Assembly (NCBI GenBank): GCA_951799425.1 | Contig: OX637397.1 | Span: 16,390,064-16,454,063 of the forward strand | Reading direction: 5' to 3' | DNA: 64,000 nt | DNA from: Ilex aquifolium | Lineage: Eukaryota; Streptophyta; Magnoliopsida; Aquifoliales; Aquifoliaceae | Part shown: positions 60,523-64,000 of the stretch, one piece after another | Layout of the letters: every line of letters starts with the position of its first letter | Numbering within the stretch: position 1 is the stretch's first letter | Position numbers and translations under genes: made by a program | Notes under the pieces: generated by a model | Databases searched by the model: none | What the model saw: only the letters and a program-made list of their open reading frames with translations | Told to the model about the DNA's origin: nothing

Positions 60523-60738
60523 ATGGGAAAAGAAATGGGCTTCATCCACAATTGGATTGAGGTTGCACCAGCCCCTCTCATTTCACCTCAAAAACCTTCA
60601 AATGCTCCCAAATTGGACACCATTATTGAAGAAGGATCTGAGAGTTTTGATTTTGTGCACAAGAAGGTGTTGTTTCTTCTTCCTGTGTTCCTTTCTTTTA
60701 TTTCTTATCTGGTGATGAACATATATGCCATTGTTTGA
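60523..60738 (+). CDS. Small tail-anchored membrane protein, function unknown
   Basis: The 71-codon frame (MGKEMGFIHNWIEVAPAPLI...) has a short N-terminal amphipathic stretch with WIEVAPAPLISPQKPSNAPK. An acidic patch follows (IIEEGSESFD, about 34-43). A single hydrophobic segment (about 49-71, VLFLLPVFLSFISYLV) ends the protein. That layout fits a tail-anchored protein facing the cytosol. A TATA box lies about 165 bases upstream and a CT-rich leader separates them. A second in-frame Met at codon 5 has the better context and could be the true start. Reading-frame pattern, promoter and a decayed duplicate downstream support a real gene. Short proteins of this general layout are known in eudicots, but I cannot name a family. 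Confidence 0.6.
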   Translation: MGKEMGFIHNWIEVAPAPLISPQKPSNAPKLDTIIEEGSESFDFVHKKVLFLLPVFLSFISYLVMNIYAIV

Positions 60739-60954
60739 TGTGGGGGAGTTTCCAAAACATCACCGTGAAACCTTAGTATCTCTTTTATTTTACATCCCCA
60801 ACTGTGCTTATGGAAGAACCAAGAGATAGACAAATGGCATCCAGATTACAGGACTTTCATAGTTAGAGGGTTTAAGAAAGGTCAAATGTACGTGTCATTC
60901 TGAGAGAGTTTGTCCATTTCTCAAACTCACGATACCCAAGTCACAATGAAACTA

Positions 60955-61200
60955 TTTTTTAGTTGCACCGAAGCCCACCAAGGTCTCTGTGTCCATGCCT
61001 TCAAGTGAAAATATCATCAGAATTCAGAAAGGCCACTCTGAAGAAGAATATGTAAGGTTGATATGCACAAAAATTATGTGGTGCATTGATCTGACATTGT
61101 ATCATAGACGCCACTGTTGAAGGATCTTCGAATGTTAATATTGTGCACAAGAAATTGCTTGTTTGTTCTTTCTATAAAATCATGATAAAGGATCTGAGTA
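60955..61200 (+). pseudogene. Decayed partial duplicate of the small gene
   Basis: VAPKPTKVSVSMPSS at about 60960 parallels VAPAPLISPQKPSNAPK of the gene. ATVEGSSNVNIVHKKLLV at about 61110-61165 parallels TIIEEGSESFDFVHKKVLF. The DNA match is clearest at TTGTGCACAAGAA. The two blocks are separated by unrelated sequence and are not in one open frame. Confidence 0.45.
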
Positions 61201-61707
61201 ATTGGGAAACTATGATGGAGTAATTTAATACATTGTCAGCTCAAGAGAGTTCATTTCTTATTGATGAAGAGTATAATGTGAATTAATTTGTGAGGATAGG
61301 TTGGATGGAAAGATCTTAGAGTTATTATGACGAGGTTTAAGTTTGACTCTTGCCCCAGCTTATTGGATTTGCACTTGATTGAATGCGTACCCATGAGTCT
61401 AAAGAGTGCGTGGTTGAGACCATTCTCTTTTATTAAAAAAATATTTGACGAATCAGACTTTGAAATATAGAATGTGTAATAGTAGTTACTACAATAGGTA
61501 AAGGTTTTCATTATTATTTTGATGGCTTCTCTTGTAATCTCCATTGTTATGAATGAAGTTTGGTAATCGTATTCGATAAGAAAAATAAAAAGATGATTAT
61601 CTATACATATAGATGTACACTACATTGGGAAGACTATGTAGTCTTTTGTGCTTTAGTTTTTCTCTTTTCGTCATTTTTTTTCTTTCTTCCTTCATCAATT
61701 TTCCCTT
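61201..61707. other. AT-rich spacer
   Basis: No gene was recognised. Confidence 0.5.
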
Positions 61708-62110
61708 CACTAAAAGAAATTCCATTTTTAACCTCTAGATTTAGATTAGAACTAAAAATATTGTCATTGAATACATATGGTTAGTGACAAAAAACTATGA
61801 TCGTCGCTAAAAGTATGATATTGAAATTATTTAGTGGCCATAATTATTTGTCATCACTAAAGATATATAATTAGTGGTAAAAAAAGTATTATTGTCACTG
61901 AAGACATGGTAGTGAATCTAGTTATTGACAATTTGAATGTTGCAACAAAAATATATTATTAGTTCAACAATAATTTAAAATATTTAGTGACAACAATTTA
62001 AATTTAGCCACTAATGATATAAAATTTTAGTGATAATATCTTTTACTTGCACCAAATGTGTCTTGTTTTCAGCGGCAAATTTTTTTTGCCATTGTATGTC
62101 AATTTTAATG
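61708..62110 (+). mobile_element. CACTA-like remnant
   Basis: It begins CACTAAAAGAAATTCC, close to the CACTA end CACTACAAGAAAA. It is full of TTAGTGACAA/TTGTCACTAA-type sub-terminal motifs in both directions (61776-62030). No right end was found and no coding sequence is present. Confidence 0.5.
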
Positions 62111-62739
62111 ACAGTATAAGTGGCCATTGGTAAATGAAAAATTAGCCAAAAATAAAATAAAAACGTTCAGTAAAGTTTTTACTCGGTCACGTTGTATTAG
62201 GATGAACAATGTTCTCTTTTTCTTTCGTATTTGCCCCAACTCACTTGGGTTTCTTTCAAAGTTCTCTTGAGTCACTCTCTCTCTCTCTCTCTCTCTCTTA
62301 AATTTCAATGGTGGTGCCCCTAACCGTTTGAGCATGTTGAGTGTGGTGTCTTGGGTCCTCATTCTTTAGCCACCATGGTATTTGTGTTAAAGAACTTCAA
62401 GGTAGGGTTGTTGTTTAGATCTTTTGATTTGTGTCCTCCTATCAATCTCGTGTTTTTGTCCCTCGAAATGCTTGATTTATGGTTCAAGTCCATGAAATTG
62501 AGTGTGATTTCATGTTTAAGTGATGTTACAGAAATGAATCTTTTTTCCCTCCCCCCTCTCTCGTTTCTTTATGTTTTAGGATTTAGTAACCGACTTTGAT
62601 TATGAATTTTGGTTGTAATTCATGTTGGTTTTGCGGTTACAGTGAATCGATGGGATCTAAAACTTTCTCATAGTATTGTTCGATGAAATCTTTTTTAAAT
62701 TTAGCTACAACGAAAATTTTTGCTCGAATTGTGGTTATC
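62111..62739. other. Spacer with CT microsatellite
   Basis: A (CT)n run lies at 62274-62298. An ATG at 62375 opens MVFVLKNFK followed by a donor-like GTAGGG, too short to call. Confidence 0.4.
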
Positions 62740-63136
62740 TGTTGATATTAACTCGAATCTTGTTGTGTCTGAAAGAAAACTCAGAAATGAGGAAAAAGAT
62801 GTATTATTCATTATACCAATTACAACTGCAAGTGTCTCTATTTATAGAGCTAAATCACTTACTATAACTCTCTTAGATATACTAATTATATCTCTATAGT
62901 GAGTTATAATTGGTTATAAGAATAAATTAAGTTTGTTAGAGCTCTGCGATCAGTTGCACTTCACATGGTGATCATGTGGATAGTCTATAATACTTGGTTG
63001 TGATTGGTTGAGCAGACCAGCTGAAGATTGATGACATGGACTGTGAACATGAGTCAAATGTGCTTGAGCTGAATCAATTGAGTGAGCTGGATGTTGAGTT
63101 GTATTAGTGGAGTGAGCTGAACCATATGTGTTAATA
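62740..63136 (-). repeat. Copia E 3' LTR (approximate edges)
   Basis: The inner edge is set by the purine tract, followed by TATTAACACATATGG, where TG is expected (one base change). The outer edge is guessed at the TGTTGATATTAA end. Confidence 0.5.
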
Positions 63137-63143
63137 TGCTCCC

Positions 63144-63986
63144 TCAAATTGATGGGGGGAAAACCCAGCATAGGTTTGTCTCTGAGAAGATGAAATCTAA
63201 AAGTAGAGAGACCCTTGGTGAAGATGTTAGCAACCTGGTCTGTGGAAGATACATGGGCCACTTGAAGATCTTTCGAGTGGCTCTTTCTTGGACAAAATGG
63301 TAGTCAATCTCTATGTGTTTGGTATGAGCATGAAAAAGAGGATTAGTTGTGAGTGCTAAAATAGATATGTTATTTGACCAAATCAAAGGTGCTTGAGCTA
63401 GAAAGATATGAAGATCACAAAGAAGCATTCAAAACTAGGAAATTTCAGCTGTAGTAACTGCTAAGACCTTGTATTCAGTTTCAGTAGATGATCGAGCAAC
63501 AGTAGACTGCTTCTTAGCAGCCCAATGTATAGGATTAGAACCAATAAAAATGACATAACCATTCATAGATCTTCTGTCTGTAGGATCCCCTGCCCAGTCT
63601 GCATCACAGTATGTAGATAAATCCAAAGAACATGGTTTGTAGGTAATGCCAAGAGTGGGATGCCCTTTAAGATACCTCAAAATTCTCTTAACAGCCTGAA
63701 GATGCAAATATGTATGAGCATGCATGAACTGAAAAACATAGTTCACAACAAAACTAATGTCTGTTCAGGTAAAGGTTAGACTCTGCAGACCCCCAACATT
63801 GCTTCTATAAAAAGTAGGATCAAGTAAAGAACTCCCATATGAGCTAAGAAGTCTTTGGGAAGTAACACAAGGGGTAGTGCAGGGTTTGCAATTGGTCATA
63901 TTGGTCATATGTAACAAATCTTTAGCATATTTATCTTGACTAACAAAAAGATAAGAACAAAGAAGAATGCTGGATTTCAAGACCAA
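63144..63986 (-). pseudogene. Copia E RT C-terminus and RNase H, broken
   Basis: Three open pieces share one phase. 63765-63986 has DKYAKDLLHMTNMTNCKPCTTP. 63435-63746 has RILRYLKGHPTLGITYKP, CDADWAGDPTDRRSMNGYVI and SSTETEYKVLA. 63144-63428 has TNPLFHAHTKHIEIDYHFVQE. Stops separate them. The family C-terminus (STDQVANIFTKGLSTFRFHL) lies in another phase at about 63190-63261, after a frameshift near 63265. Confidence 0.88.
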
Positions 63987-64000
63987 GAAAGAATTTAAGA

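Larger units (their letters stand above)
62740..64000 (-). mobile_element. Ty1/copia retrotransposon E, 3' end, cut by window
   Basis: RNase H and RT fragments on the minus strand run off the right edge. A purine tract (TTTGAGGGAGCA on minus, about 63137-63148) precedes an LTR-like stretch, about 62740-63136. That stretch has a TATA-like CTATAAATAGAG near 62842-62853. The outer LTR edge could be 62740 or 62766; the second LTR is outside the window. Frame breaks show decay. Confidence 0.8.

Noticed and set aside
62351-62599. 82-codon plus-strand frame
   Set aside because: No domain and low-complexity Phe/Leu/Ser composition; a donor-like site soon after the ATG is not enough.

Overview
This is nuclear DNA of a flowering plant, probably a eudicot. 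It is AT-rich and packed with Ty1/copia and Ty3/gypsy retrotransposons primed by initiator tRNA-Met, hAT, CACTA and Helitron DNA transposons, SINEs and MITEs. The species cannot be fixed from the sequence. Almost everything in the window is mobile DNA. The only convincing small host gene is a 71-codon, tail-anchored membrane protein gene at 60523-60738. No rRNA, tRNA gene or CRISPR array was seen, and no novel defence or metabolic system.

Layout. 1-2434: right-hand end of a hAT element on the minus strand, with a TTF-type zinc-finger transposase and an intron in its 5' UTR. 2435-5121: AT-rich spacer. 5122-7281: gypsy-type solo LTR with a perfect 5-bp target duplication (ATTAT). 8302-17983: copia element A (minus, target duplication GTTTC), split by copia element B (11599-16352, plus, target duplication TTGAT). 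20389-30821: nearly intact 10.4-kb gypsy chromovirus-like element (minus, target duplication ATATC) with about 2.75-kb LTRs. 32002-36494: copia element C (minus). 38991-about 42245: gutted gypsy-type element reduced to its two LTRs, a short interior holding a 519-bp solo LTR, and a 140-bp MITE. 42257-42564: compound microsatellite. 42566-48590: about 165-bp satellite-like array split by the old copia element D (42643-48039, minus, target duplication AATAG). 48588-50513: MITE-like palindrome, then a CACTA remnant carrying a 957-bp non-autonomous hAT. 51900-59298: two adjacent related Helitron-like elements (minus), the larger with a SINE inside. 60355-61200: small gene and a decayed partial duplicate. 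61708-62110: CACTA-like remnant. 62740-64000: copia element E (minus), running off the window.

Between the insertions (7282-8301, 17984-20388, 30827-32001, 36495-38990) lie parts of one older low-copy locus. If the inserts are removed it is about 7 kb, with T-rich intron-like sequence and a few exon-like stretches that may be relics of a gene.

History. LTR comparison by eye gives an order: gypsy element (about 0.4% plus small indels), A (1/210), B (4/305), C (about 9/338), D (about 40/364). B must be younger than A because it sits inside it. Most element genes carry stops or frameshifts and cannot act alone as they stand.
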